Shown: positions 51,716 to 64,000, numbered from the stretch's first letter. The stretch: 64,000 nucleotides of DNA from Glandiceps talaboti (GCF_964340395.1 NC_135552.1:21729681-21793680), one strand, 5' to 3'. Notes: generated by a model from the sequence alone, not told the origin. Numbers and translations are program-made.

Positions 51716-52430
51716 ATGAAGACATTCAAATGTAACATTTGTAATGTTGTTTTCTATTCGAAAAATGGATTGAGAATACACCATTATATGGAGTATGAAT
51801 TTAATAAGTATAAGTGCACAGTTTGTAACAAGAGTTTTATAGAATCAAAGGTCCTTAGACAGACATGTGACGAGTATGCATCAAAGTGGAAAGCAGTATA
51901 AATGCGACTTGTGTGACAAAAGTCTATTCAGCGAAGGCTTCCCTTATAAGTCATCAAATACGACATCAAGAATCGAAATTTAACTTGTTTTGTAATGAAT
52001 GTGGGACGAAATTTAACTACAAGTCCTTACTGTGGAAACATAGGATCTAGGAAAACCACTCACTTTACAGAGCTGCTAAACTTTCCATGTACAATTTGTG
52101 ATAAGCGATACCCATTAAGTTTGAAACATCATATCCACAGTCATACTGGTGAGAAACCGTAATAAAAATGAATGTGAAATCTGCAACAAACAATTCACAT
52201 CGAAGTCCAATCAGAGAGATCATATGCATTCAACTCATAGTAGTAATGAGGAGAAATCGCATCACTGTGACATTTGTGGAAAGGGGTGCATCAATCAATC
52301 CAAACGGGCAGTACATAATGTATCGGCATTCTCGGGAGCGTAACTTTATGTGTGAGATTTGTGGGAAAACGTTAACCTTTATTGTTAAGTATAGACTCGC
52401 TCAATATCTAAAAATCCATACAGAGACGTA
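51716..52430 (+). pseudogene. C2H2 zinc-finger pseudogene, about eight degenerate fingers
   Basis: Finger remnants read FKCNICNVVF, YKCTVCNKSF, YKCDLCDKS, FCNECGTKF, FPCTICDKRY, NECEICNKQF, HHCDICGKG and FMCEICGKT, with matching His pairs in part. They are spread over all three frames. Frame breaks occur near 51855 and 51930, a TAG near 52049, further breaks after HTGEKP (about 52160) and near 52300. One canonical HTGEKP linker remains, unlike the intact zinc-finger gene at 3128-6655, so this is not a direct copy of it. No intact product is possible from this sequence as given. Confidence 0.85.
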
Positions 52431-54575
52431 TGGGATGATACCAACGTAATCATAGTGATAGCATTATCTGCAAAGCTAGACATCGACATGCCTGTAACAG
52501 GGTTGACCTGTAACAGGTACGCCCATGCAGTTGCTGCGGCCTGCCACAGCCCTGTTGCAGACCTGATAAATTTTAGTGGTGTATGTAGATAATGAACGAT
52601 AATATTGTAGTACTTTGTAGAACTGCCTTATTGTATAGAATTCAGAAATATGACTATGGATACAGCCTGTACACACAAACATCTTAAGGAATCCAATAGA
52701 ACTTTGAGAAGGATATTGTATTACCATGACTAAAATTTCGTAAGGTGTAATTTTTGAAAAGTTGTGTTCAGCTTTCATACACCTTGAGTTTTGTTAATAA
52801 TTATTAATGTGCTTATGCCACTTCCCTGAATCAGAGACATCTCTGTACAGCTCTGTTACGAGAAGGGATTATTGTAGTATCATCATTGGTATGTTTTTTT
52901 GTGTGGATACATTTGTTTTTATCTGATATTAATGTTAACTTGAAATAAAAACCCATTGAATTGAATTGTATCAAGCTTATACACAGTTACAGATATTAAC
53001 TTAATAACTGTAAGTATATGCTACATATTAAATTTAGTTTTGTCCTTAAACATTAGGTATAGTGTGGCTTTTCAGTTGAATATGATAGACTGTCCTCATA
53101 CTTGATTTTGTATGCATCTATATAGGTTTTGCGTGCGTGTGTGCACGTGTATGTGCGTATGGATGGATGGATGTATGTGTGTATGCATGTAGGTAAACCA
53201 TGTAGGTACATATATGTATTAAAGCATGGATGAACATCCATTCGTGTGTGTGTGTGTGTGTATGTGTGTGTGTATGTGTTAGTATTACTTGGAGTGTCTA
53301 GTTGCACTGATTGCACCACTGGTATGCCATTTTGCTATAAAAAAGATTTTTTTTTAAATGACACGAAGAAACTCCCAGCGTAATTCATACAATCTAATTA
53401 TTGTTATCAACTTTCTGAAGAACTTGCATTATCCTTTCGAAATATAAATTTAGCCACATTCATGTTTCTAGGCTATTAATGTAGACGATAACAGATTATA
53501 CCATTTATGTGTATTGTGAAAATATCAGTTTTTCCTCTAAAATATGTTGTAGTGGCAAACAATAGTGTGAAAAAAAGATCTATCAACATAACATTGGAAA
53601 AACACAAGTTCGGCTAGTTTGATGTATACCTTAATTATAAACAAGAATAAAATACTGTACATATAACCCGGGAAGAGTATGAAACTCAATGACGTCATTG
53701 TTTTTTTCTCGACATATTGCAGGATAGACAGTGGAGGGGTGAGGCAGTATGCTCCTAACCCTGCATGTATGTTTGTTTTCTGAATATGTTTATATTAGTT
53801 CCCCCCTTCGGGTGACTCTTACAGCGGGTTCCGTCCGACCGTCCGTCTGTAATTTCTCTGACATGCAAAATCCGATCTCAATCAAATGTGGCACAAAGGT
53901 GACATGTCATATGGGACATATGCATGTCAATTTCTTTTACGAGATATTCAAATTCGACATGATTTCAGGCATATTTGTAGACAAATCTGTATTTACTGCA
54001 TATAGGTGGTTGATATCCCAGTAATAATGGATTCATCCACCAATAAAGCGGAAGTTGTGTTTCGTATATCTGCAGTGTTTCGCTCACTCTCTTGGGAGCC
54101 ATAACAACTCTTTCCCTCTTGTAATATTTGTTCTTCATTAATAAAGGAAATTACATTGACGATATCATAAACTATTGCCTCAGACAATGCACCTATGTAT
54201 ACTAACACGGGATTGGAACTATATTTTTAAAATCAACCATTTATTGCTGAATGTGTTTTGTCAACTTTTCACAATGCAAAGGCAATGATATAAGACCAAT
54301 GCATGTAGTTGAACCTTGACTAGACCTTCAAAACCCAAATTTCTCACCACCATAGTTCACTTTCATTCAGCACATCGCGGATCGTACAAACAATGGGTAA
54401 TCTATCACATAAAAAAACTGTAAATCAATCAGCATATACATGTATCTTGTACATGACAAATCATGATAACACAGTGCCAGTCAGCATTCTTATACTTACA
54501 ACTATAGCTGTTGTATATGAGGACTGCGTTTTCTACGAAAACTTGTCATATCCATCCATCCATCCAACCCATATC
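52431..54575. other. No gene seen; TG-rich stretch and a possible polyadenylation site
   Basis: AATAAA at 52944-52949 (+) could be a relic 3' end of the zinc-finger pseudogene. 53130-53280 is TG/ATG-rich simple sequence. 53800-54000 carries a block (GGGTGACTCTTACAGCGGGT with GTCCGACCGTCCGTC) that looks like an interspersed repeat, but I cannot place it. Confidence 0.4.
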
Positions 54576-54605
54576 TATCTATCTATCTATCTATCTATAT
54601 ATCTA

Positions 54606-54699
<94 letters not shown>

Positions 54700-54741
54700 C
54701 GTCCGTCCGTCCGTCCGTCCGTTCGTCCGTCTGTCTGTCTT
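54575..54741. repeat. (CTAT)n-(CTGT)n-(CCGT)n block array
   Basis: CTAT units, then about 22 CTGT units, then about 9 CCGT units, ending in CTGT. Neighbouring blocks differ by one transition. Confidence 0.96.
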
Positions 54742-55439
54742 AATATGAAGGGTCGTTCAGATTTATACATTTTGTTTTCAGACTTGATTTCAGCACAAAA
54801 TATCTATGGGTACGTCCTAGTAACTCGTGTATTTAATCGATCGTGTGTATCAAAGTCTAGTGATGCATGCCTTGATATGCGGGAAATGGATAACCATACT
54901 TATCTACTCAAAAAATTCTGTAACATATTTATCTGGCAATGCACATTGTTCTATTTCTATCCAAATCATGTAAATAACTTTAAAATGATTGTTAACTCTC
55001 ACATACCTGTAGAATTTTATCAACTCAGGTTAAACCCATATATCCCAACTGAAATTGTCGATGAGGTTTAAACTGTGCAGCCAAAGGTCTTGTCAACCAG
55101 TGTGCTAGATCTTCTTTGGTTATACAGCAGCTGATTTGAACACTATTAGAATGTTACTTGTATGTACAGCTTTATATGCATCAGTTCGAAAGTTATGCAG
55201 ACGGTACTCATGAATATATTAATGTTAATGTTCAACGCCTGCGATCCTCCCAGCATTAAGTGTTCGTTATCATTTAATTATAATGGATGTCACCCTAGCA
55301 TGAATGTTTTTCTATCTTAATATTCATAATTGGTTTGCTCACCATAAAATACACTTTCCGCTTGAACTGTCATGAATGGTAAAGTGCTATTAACCTGATA
55401 ACATTATTGTTTTAGTCTTATTTCTTTTTGTTCGGAAAG
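54742..55439. other. No gene seen
   Basis: A 186-codon plus frame runs from the CTGT array to 55071. Its non-repeat part has no motif I recognise, and its length depends on the array, so I do not call a gene. Confidence 0.4.
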
Positions 55440-55562
55440 TTATCGAGGCATATACTTTATTCACACTAACGCATCTTTCTTCAAAGGGGTTCATTATATA
55501 CCCTTTGGAATATAGGTAAATTAAATGTTACAATATGAATAATTGATCAGTATACGTAGTAT
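55440..55562. repeat. 123-bp direct repeat, left copy
   Basis: Matches 56877-56999 with two substitutions seen (CTTCAAAGG versus CTTCGAAGG, TTGGAAT versus TTAGAAT). Starts TTATCGAGG and ends ACGTAGTAT. Confidence 0.9.
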
Positions 55563-56146
55563 CTTCTTTCACATCTGAATAAAGGACACACCAAAAAGGA
55601 ACGTTGAAAGGATGTATGGCTGTTGCAAATGTTACGGATGACAGAATACAACTTTTTAATATTCGCTAAGTTTTGATGTTTTGCGAGGTCACCGTGAACT
55701 CTCAGCTGTCATGAATTAATACTTAGAACAAATGTTTGTATATCGCGAATAGTATTCTTCTAAGATGACAACATTAAGTTATTAAAAGATCAACAGTGTC
55801 AAATAATGACTGATTACAGACAGTTGGAAGAACAATGACGTTGTTTGGCTAGTTTTCATATTTGTCAATATCATTTGCATTGAATTAAGGCGACGGCAAT
55901 ACTTCCGTTTTAGTCATTTATGGTGCTGATTATTTTATCACCCAATCATTTGAGTAATGTATATTTTGTGTTTATAAGAATTTAATGGAATAATAAAATT
56001 ATGGATTCAGTCTTTGGAAGAGACGGTCCGAGGTCAGGAGCTTCGATCTGCTCTGTGGCCACCTCCAAATGATCCAGGTTAACCATGAACATTGTGTGTA
56101 GTTTGAGCTAATTCCCTAAAAGTCAAAGTCGATCCCGTGTACACAG

Positions 56147-56149
<3 letters not shown>

Positions 56150-56234
<85 letters not shown>
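56150..56234. repeat. (GA)n microsatellite
   Basis: About 42 uninterrupted GA units. The remaining sequence between the two 123-bp repeats (55563-56876) shows no recognisable coding region. Confidence 0.97.
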
Positions 56235-56235
<1 letters not shown>

Positions 56236-56876
56236 ACATTGAAGGGGGTTACGTTAACAGTAGAGGTAACCCCTCCAATTTGTTAAATTGAGCAAATAAA
56301 ACTGACGAAAAGTAGGCAATCGGGTTAAAGCGTTAGATTTTATGTTGTACTCAAAATGTGCAATATCAGTTTACAACAGAAAGTCGTATAATAATAATAA
56401 TAAAAATAATAATGTATCTTTACGTTCATCAATTCAATCAATACCAATGCCCATCCTATTGTAATTGAATAACCCTGAACATATACATGTAAATGATAGT
56501 AATTATGACAATATTTTTTTCAAGTAGAATGAAAATTACAGAAATAAAATTAGGAACTTTATCAGGAGAATGGGTAATGACATGTTGAATATGATGACAT
56601 AGTTAACATACATTTACAATAATACTGGCGAATTTTCTCTCAATGACAGTCATCATATCTGACCTTCGAAAATGTGTATTAGGGACAATGGTCTCATGTC
56701 CTCGTTTCACAAGCCATCAAAGTTCAGGTGACAAGTAATTTAACGACCTACTTCATCAAACTGAAGTTTCATTGTACAACCCAAGTAATCAATTAAGGCG
56801 AATTGCATTAAGTGCTTATCTACTCGACCCAAATAACCAGGGAGTATTTTTGCTAAAATGATAAGAATATATAAAC

Positions 56877-56999
56877 TTATCGAGGCATATACTTTATTCA
56901 CACTAACGCATCTTTCTTCGAAGGGGTTCATTATATACCCTTTAGAATATAGGTAAATTAAATGTTACAATATGAATAATTGATCAGTATACGTAGTAT
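56877..56999. repeat. 123-bp direct repeat, right copy
   Basis: Partner of 55440-55562, in the same orientation and 1437 bp away. It ends about 20 bp before the GTAT array. Confidence 0.9.
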
Positions 57000-57022
57000 G
57001 TGTCGTGTATGAATACTATAAC

Positions 57023-57023
<1 letters not shown>

Positions 57024-57053
<30 letters not shown>

Positions 57054-57420
57054 TGTATGTATGTATGTATGTATGTATGTATGTATGTATGCATGCATAT
57101 ATGCATGTATGCATGTATGCATGTATGTATGTATGTATGTATGTATGTATGTATGTATGTATGTATGTATGCATGCATGTATGCATGTATGTATGTATGT
57201 ATGTGTGTATGTGTGTATGTGTGTATGCGTGTATGCATGTATGCATGTATGCATGCATGTATGTATGCATGCATGTATGTATGTATGTATGTATGTATGT
57301 ATGTATGTATGTATGTATGTATGTATGTATGTATGTATGTATGCATGCATGCATGCATGCATGCATGCATGTATGTATGTATGTATGTATGTATGTATGT
57401 ATGTATGTATGTATGTATGC
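57024..57420. repeat. (GTAT)n/(GCAT)n array
   Basis: About 400 bp of GTAT with GCAT and GTGT blocks. Open in all frames on both strands because tetranucleotide runs lack stops; not coding. Confidence 0.97.
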
Positions 57421-59981
57421 AGCAGTTAAATTAGAAATCATTTTCATACTATGTTATTTAACTGCGTTGTTCAGAATGTTCAATAAATGTTTAAGGTCAT
57501 GTGTTCGTCTGATTTCTCCTTTATCACAATCAGCTAGTTGATCGGGTTGAGTGCGAGCCCACCAAGACTGAAGTAAAGTTACACATCAAATCGTACAGGT
57601 ATGGTGTTATAGAACACAGCATTTTGCTGGCAGTAGTGATGATATGCTACTCTTTAACAATAATTTTGGTTCAATCGTTTTCCTGTACAAGGAGCAAATT
57701 CCTTTGAATTGTTTTTTATATGTGACACAGTACAGTTAGTCAATATGTAGATAGGCGATTGTCGCGTTGGCCAGTGGATATAACGCACAGAATGACATAA
57801 ATCATACATGCTGCTAATGATCCCCTAGTAACGAGATATTTGTTTACAAAGACGACATTGATTGTGGTGATGCCTGAGTGCGTTACTAGGCCGAGAGGGG
57901 GAATTGTAATTAATGAAACACATTATTTGTACTTAACAAAATGTGTATTCATTTATAATAATTAATCCTTAAATTTTCCCTAGTGTTGTTGGGAGTGGCC
58001 GGAGGAGATATATTGATTATTAAAGTTTAGATATAAGACGAATAATTACTTAGACACGTCTAATGTTGGGTACAAAGTGTAGGGCGTCGAATTGCACCAA
58101 TTGCAAGGCAAATGCACCATAACACGACGTTCTGACATAGAGAACTCCTGGGTAAAATTCCAGGAAAAAAACGGCAAAATTTAAATAGAACGCATGATAA
58201 TTTGATATGATAAATTATCTATCTTAGGTAATATGCAACATACGAGACAATAAAGAAAATATACAGGGCTGGGAGACTGTCTCCATGGCTACTTAAAATC
58301 TAATACATATGGTTTACAGCTATGTGCACAACCCTGTCCTAGATATGTGACTGTCACAGAGGTACTGCTACAGGAGTTTCTCTGTGTGTGTATATGCTGA
58401 TCTACAAGCAGCTAATATTTAAAATTTAAGCCTGAAAATGTGTGAATATCGTTGCCACAACTAGTAATCAAATTTGGCCTAAAACCTTTGTGCATCCGTA
58501 ATAGAGATTGATAAGTGTATTGACACGGAAGTTACTTTGGTAAATTAAATTATTCATGGGAAAGAGTCATGAACCTATTTATAAGCAAGATGAAGTGTGG
58601 ATCTTTAACTGCAAGGTGTGATTTAAGTATTCATTTAAGTTTTACTGTTTTCTTCAACAATATTATATGACAACAACATCATACATATGATTTCGTTATG
58701 TGAAAATTCAGTTTTATGCTTCATCGAATTATCACACAGAATAATCAATTAAAGGAACTTAACAAATATTTTGTTACGTCTAAAAGCTCCTTAGTTTTGT
58801 ACATCCTAACTACCACTTTAGATTGATTCCAAATATTTACACATTTCTTCTTTTTATTCACGATCTGTATTCATATTTTACCACTTTTCTTGGCTCTTAT
58901 GCGTGTAAATTCAAGTACATTAATTCTGCAATTATACGTCTTTTTCCCTTTTGGACTTTTGATTCTCGACTTGTCTTTGTATCAAATTTTGATCATGTCG
59001 ACACTAAGTAACAACATTGAACCAAATTTGAATACGACGTCATTGAGATTCCTGAGGCTTCACCAATTCAATACTTTGTTTGCCGTCCTTGAATTTCCCC
59101 AAAACCTACCATGCAGACAGGAAAAAACACACAAAACACCACAATGCCACCTATGTCATGTAAAACCACAGACAAGGATTTGTCTGTGGTGAAATTCACT
59201 TTTCTGTTGATTAATTTTGTGTTTGTACCTAAATCTACTCCACTGGTGAAATGTAAAATGTGTTGTTGTTTTTTCTAGGACAAACCTACCCGCACACGGA
59301 CGGTAAACAACGAATTTAATTGATGGCACCTAAACCCATATTACGGTATAATATATGACTGTCTTCTTTGAAAGCAATTCGAGCGAAAATGGCAAATCAT
59401 GGCATACATGCTGTTTGAGGATGATAAAGAAAAAGTTAGTTATCTTCGTCAATATGATGAAGAATTCTACTCGTTCACGTACTATAGAATAGGAATATAA
59501 GCTTATTGGTTCTATTCTTGGAGTCGAACAATTCGTATTCATATCCCATGCACGTATTTCCATGTACAACAGCACAAACCATTGCTCAATAAATTTGTTG
59601 ATGATTACCCGCACTTTTACAATTTGAGCTTATACGGTATGTTAATGCTTCTGTCTATAAGAGGCAGCATAAACTATGTGAATTGGATGGATCACAGAAT
59701 CGAGGTTAGAATTTTGTCACAAGCCTACAGTAATTGAAAAAGGAAACATAATACAACATTCGAGAAAAATAATTGCCACAGTATAGGTCACATAATCGTA
59801 TGTATACAAAGCAGACATGATTTTATGTATGATGTGTGTGTCTTTCACGTACTGGGGTTAGGGATAGAGGTTTTATATCCTGTCCACGCCATCACAAGAA
59901 ATCCGAAGCCCATATTCAGTCATATTTGCAATCCATAGTAGTATACTTTTATATAACAGTCTGAGGGTATTATATTGTATA
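57421..59981. other. No gene seen
   Basis: AT-rich unique-looking sequence. A 54-bp stretch at 58832-58885 recurs at 61826-61879. Short frames at 58823-59192 and 59330-59614 show nothing recognisable. Confidence 0.4.
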
Positions 59982-60015
59982 TGTAATAGCTCAGTCAAGT
60001 GACTGAGCTATTACA
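59982..60015. repeat. Perfect 16-bp inverted repeat with 2-bp spacer
   Basis: TGTAATAGCTCAGTCA, spacer AG, then its exact reverse complement. With a small bulge the pairing extends outward into the flanking AT-rich pentamers. Confidence 0.92.
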
Positions 60016-60197
60016 ATATAATATAATATAATATAATATAATATAATATAATATAGTATTGTATTGTATTGTATTGTATTGTATTGTATTGTATTGTATT
60101 GTATTGTATTGTATTGTATTGTATTGTATTGTATTGTATTGTATTATATTATATTATATTATATTATATTATATTATATTATATTATATTATATATT
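60011..60197. repeat. Pentanucleotide block array (AATAT)n-(GTATT)n-(ATATT)n
   Basis: Three blocks change one base at a time; the outer AATAT and ATATT blocks are reverse complements of each other around the GTATT core. Confidence 0.95.
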
Positions 60198-62129
60198 ACA
60201 ATATAATATTATATGTTTGCCTAGATCTTGACTTCAACGTCTATAGTTTGCCTATCTGCGTCAAACTCCAACACACCGTACTATTTTGCCATATTACTGA
60301 CGTTTTGTTCAATTTAGCATCAGCTATAAACTTATAAGAATTTACATACTCACCAGATCTAAGACTTTTTATCATAAAAATAGTTCGCCCTTCTCAATCT
60401 ACCGTGCTCGATGAACGTGAAGAACGGTTTTTTTGTGTTAAATTGTTTAACAATCTAGTAAGGTCCGCCTGTAAAGATCGACAGGCTAAATAGGCATGGT
60501 CAAGAGAAATAGGTACAGCTTCCAGAGAAGTGTTACTACAGTCTTGAAGTCGGAAGGAATCATGATAATGGCCGTTTAATGGCGACACGAGTAATTTCAG
60601 ATCACAGGCGAGCGAGCCTTAAAAATGAAGCACGGATTGAGCGGCCAATAAATAATATTATGTTGAACAATCGCAAAGTAATTACTCTTTGATGGCAGTG
60701 TCCTATACAGTTGCTCGGGTTTCAAAGAAAGCGATAGAAAAGTTAAATTGCCGCCAATTTCAAGTATTATATTACAATTGCTATTTCTGAATCAAGTGTG
60801 GATATGTGTCAATCATAAGATGCGGCGTCTCCATTGTACTATTTTCTTGAGGGCTGCTGTAATCGTGAATTATCAAGGTCAAACCATCACCTGGCCGTGA
60901 GAGGTGAGGATAACAACCTCTTCATGTCACTAAAACGAAAACACTGGAAACGGCCAAATATTCCTTGGTTTGCCAATATTCAATCTGACTATAATCCGAT
61001 TGATGGGGAGAAGTGGAAGCTCGCTTTGTTTTTTCACACAGTTTCTAATGCAATATGTCTACTGTATATCGTGTGCATTCTTTGTCTGTAAGTCTGGTAT
61101 CAACCTTCTTCTCTTCACTCCTCCTCCTCCTTACAAGAAAAATAAACAAAAGACAACGCAAAAAGACAAGGACCAGAGACGGAAAATAAAAACAAATGGC
61201 ACTTTCTGTTTTATCAGATTTGAATCAAAATGCTTTTTCTCCCAAAAAGTTAAAATCTGTTAAAACATTATTTCAGTTTTTACTAAACGTATAGTAAATT
61301 ACACATACAAATCTGACAGTCATTACTCAGTCATCATGTATGTCACCTTAGCGATTACTGCCCTCTTTTGGCCGATATCAAAGATTGACATTTTTATTGC
61401 TTTAGCTTGAGTTTCCACATATTTCGCATTTTTTTGCCATTTTTTGCCTGAGTGTAAGTTGCTATAGGTATGCTATAATCAATGCATAATAATTACCCTT
61501 GATAGCATATTTTCGCTAATGACTGACTCTTTTATTAGAAGTGACCCTTTTCTAGTGACATCTGTGTATCATATCTGACTTTTTATTACATGGGACGCTT
61601 TTATTATCTGTGACTTTTATTTAGTGATTCTTTTCCTATCTAGTATCAAATGAGTATAGTCATCATTTGGTGAATTGATTACATGTTTCTCCAGACGATT
61701 CTCTTTTAGGAAAGAAAACCTTGTAATACTGTTATAATTATTAGGTTGATACTAGTAGTTAGACCTGCAATAGCTGTAACTGGAATATTATACTGTCCAC
61801 CAGATAAGCAATATATTCTCTCTCTAATATTTACACATTTCTTCTTTTTATTCATGATCTGTATTCATATTTTACCACTAGTCAGAATGAGCCCCTAAAA
61901 ATCACACCATCAAAATGATACACTGATATAAAAAAAACAATCGCAAATAAACACGATTCCACAGCAGGACAAGACAACAACCAGATTTAAACTGAATGCC
62001 TAAACTTCCTTAAGGGCAAAATAAAATTCCATACACATGTTGGAAGATTCTTGGCTATAGCTATCATACATGATATAGCACTTAATTGGCAAATAAGTTA
62101 TGCCAAACTATAAGAAATCTGAATTCGAA
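60198..62129. other. No gene called; two open frames of unknown status
   Basis: 60394-60588 (-, 64 codons) and 60834-61091 (+, 85 codons, ending in a hydrophobic stretch ALFFHTVSNAICLLYIVCIL) look less repeat-like than most, but neither shows a known domain. Right of them is AT-rich DNA with the 54-bp repeat copy at 61826-61879. Confidence 0.35.
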
Positions 62130-62990
62130 GTTTGTATACTTTAGATATTGCCTCATTACTGAAATCATTAATTATGCAAATGAATAATCAAGCTGTATAG
62201 GAAACATGCAATATGTTATCGTCAATGAGTGCACCACATTATATGGAATTTGAAGTTTGTATTCTCAAATCATTAATTATACAATTGGCTGATTGAAATT
62301 ATAAACTACATATCAGTGAATGTATCAAATTATTTAGTGGGCATTCTTAAAATATAGCCTAAGTGTTATTTATGCAAATTAAACATTACAGCTACCTAAT
62401 ACATCAACAAGCACTTTAGAACATGTGCGCATTGTTATGGTTGATGCATGTACGAAATTATATCAAATTTGTAGAGTGCATTCTTAAGATAAAGCCTAAT
62501 TACTGAAAATCACTAATTACGCAAATGACTCATTAATACTAACACTTACATCAATAAGCTTAATGAGACATGTGCGCTCCGGTATCGTAAATATATGCAC
62601 CACATTATATATAGAACTTGAATCTTGTACTCTTCAGCTAGATATGGCCTAATTAATGGAATTGATTAATTATGCAAATGACTCATTTAAAACTAAAAAT
62701 CTTATCGGGACATGTGCGCGTTGTTGTGTTTGAAGTATGAACCAAATTATATTGAATTTGAAGGGTACATTCTTAAGATATCGCCTGATTACTGTTATAA
62801 AGCATTAAATATGCAATTGACTCGTTAAAACTAACAGTTACATCGGTAAGCTTTAGGAGAAACGTGCGCCCTGGTATCATAAATGTATGTAATACATTAT
62901 ATAGAATGCAAAGCATGCATTCTTATTTACGATATCGCCTAATTAATGAAAATGATTAATTGTGCAAATGAATCATTTGATATTCATGAC
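62130..62990. repeat. Diverged dimeric satellite, about 290-bp period
   Basis: The anchor GCCT(A/G)ATTA recurs at 62150, 62357, 62494, 62647, 62783 and 62937. The last four intervals are 137, 153, 136 and 154 bp, so two monomer types alternate. Each monomer has a TTAATTATGCAAATGA-like segment and most have ACATGTGCGC. Part of a unit is missing between 62150 and 62357. Confidence 0.85.
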
Positions 62991-64000
62991 TATGTAACAA
63001 AACCTAAACAGTTCTAGCTATCCCCTGAAGAATATGTTATGTGATAAGGAGTAGACTTTTCGGCCTTTCAAAGCCAGTTGTACAACCTTTGCATGAATTA
63101 TTTAGAAACGCCTATGATCAGAACGTCGTTTTATCAGTGATTGAGAATGAAAACTTGCTTTGAATGTGGTGAAAGGTCTACTCCAAACTGACACATATCG
63201 ATACAAAAACAACACCGAGTCCCTCTGATGTAGATTCTCGCAACGGTCTGATCAGTGTGTTTATGTCTCGGAAGGTTAGTAATGTTGTATTACCATAAAG
63301 CTGGAGTTATGGATTATTTTTGAAATTGTCGCTAAAAGTCCCATCCGGTCGTTATTAGTAAGCTTATCATGTCTTCTAATCAGTACATGCACTGTGACAA
63401 GTTATACAGTAATTACATTGGACATTATGGGTTTGCATGAAACCTGTCTCATTCCGATTGCAAAGTCACTGGTATTTAGTCGTAGGTAAATTTGCTCGCA
63501 GCTACGCATAGCCACAGCACACAGCAGGATACAACTCACAAATAGTACACACACGATATTTCAGTCTGCACTGAACAACATGGGGCTTCCAGACAAAGAT
63601 TATGTATTTAATTATTACTGCGCATATACATTAAAACTTGTTTTCAACACTAAATAAATGTTCAACGAATATATAAATAAATAAATAGCGTACATACACG
63701 TGTGCACGCACACACACTCATACCCCCCCCCCCCCACACACACACACAGAGGCACATCGATCCGCACAAATGCATGCGAAATCTTCTATGCTAGGCCATG
63801 ATATTCTTGGACATTTGTAAGCTTACACAGCCTAGGTAATGTACACAATCAGTACCTTAAGATGATTCAATCACCTACATAATTACATGTACATTTCAAA
63901 CACATTAGAGCAGTCCATGGTTATGACACTATAAAAACGGTTAATATTTTAATGGAAAATCGTCATATATATCAATTATGTATGTGACAAAACGTTAAAG
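62991..64000. other. No gene seen at right edge
   Basis: A C-run and CA repeat lie at 63704-63750. Otherwise unremarkable AT-rich sequence. Confidence 0.4.

Noticed and set aside
57000-57541. Frames up to 178 codons in the GTAT/GCAT array
   Set aside because: Pure microsatellite translation, open on both strands.

Overview
The window is animal nuclear DNA, AT-rich and rich in microsatellites, from a bilaterian-type invertebrate. The grounds are long multi-exon genes with GT-AG introns, large C2H2 zinc-finger, class C GPCR and three-dsRBD protein genes, CR1/L2-type and Rex1-type LINEs, a tRNA-derived SINE and many tetranucleotide arrays. I cannot name the phylum from sequence alone.

Layout. 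1-737 is a satellite whose 155-bp unit is five 31-bp sub-monomers. 1204-1347 (-) is the first coding exon of a short-chain dehydrogenase that continues off the left edge. 3128-6655 (-) is a single-exon 22-finger C2H2 protein with a repetitive acidic N-terminal half. 10378-13979 (-) is a five-exon TACO1 gene, head to head with a six-exon TARBP2/PRKRA-type dsRNA-binding protein at 14416-23056 (+); the 436 bp between the two start codons probably form a shared promoter. 23.1-28.7 kb is intergenic and holds two diverged minisatellites. 29145-45385 (-) is a 16-coding-exon GABA-B-like receptor of 772 residues. All splice phases agree, one intron is GC-AG, and the introns carry most of the large microsatellites.

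From 46.5 kb rightwards I find no intact host gene. The region holds a 5'-truncated CR1/L2-like LINE with a 618-codon open reverse transcriptase (-), a second end of a TTAA-flanked foldback element, a decayed Rex1-like LINE (+), a broken C2H2 zinc-finger pseudogene (+), several large tetra- and pentanucleotide arrays, a 123-bp direct repeat pair, a hairpin next to pentamer arrays, and a diverged dimeric satellite at 62.1-63.0 kb.

Functionally the genes are unrelated housekeeping or signalling genes: mitochondrial COX1 translation (TACO1), small-RNA loading (TARBP2/PRKRA), a metabotropic receptor subunit, a zinc-finger protein and an oxidoreductase. I see no operon-like or defence-like system. 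The most unusual signals are the two higher-order tandem arrays, the TTAA foldback family, the zinc-finger protein that lacks any TGEKP linker, and the GABBR2-like receptor with a very short tail.
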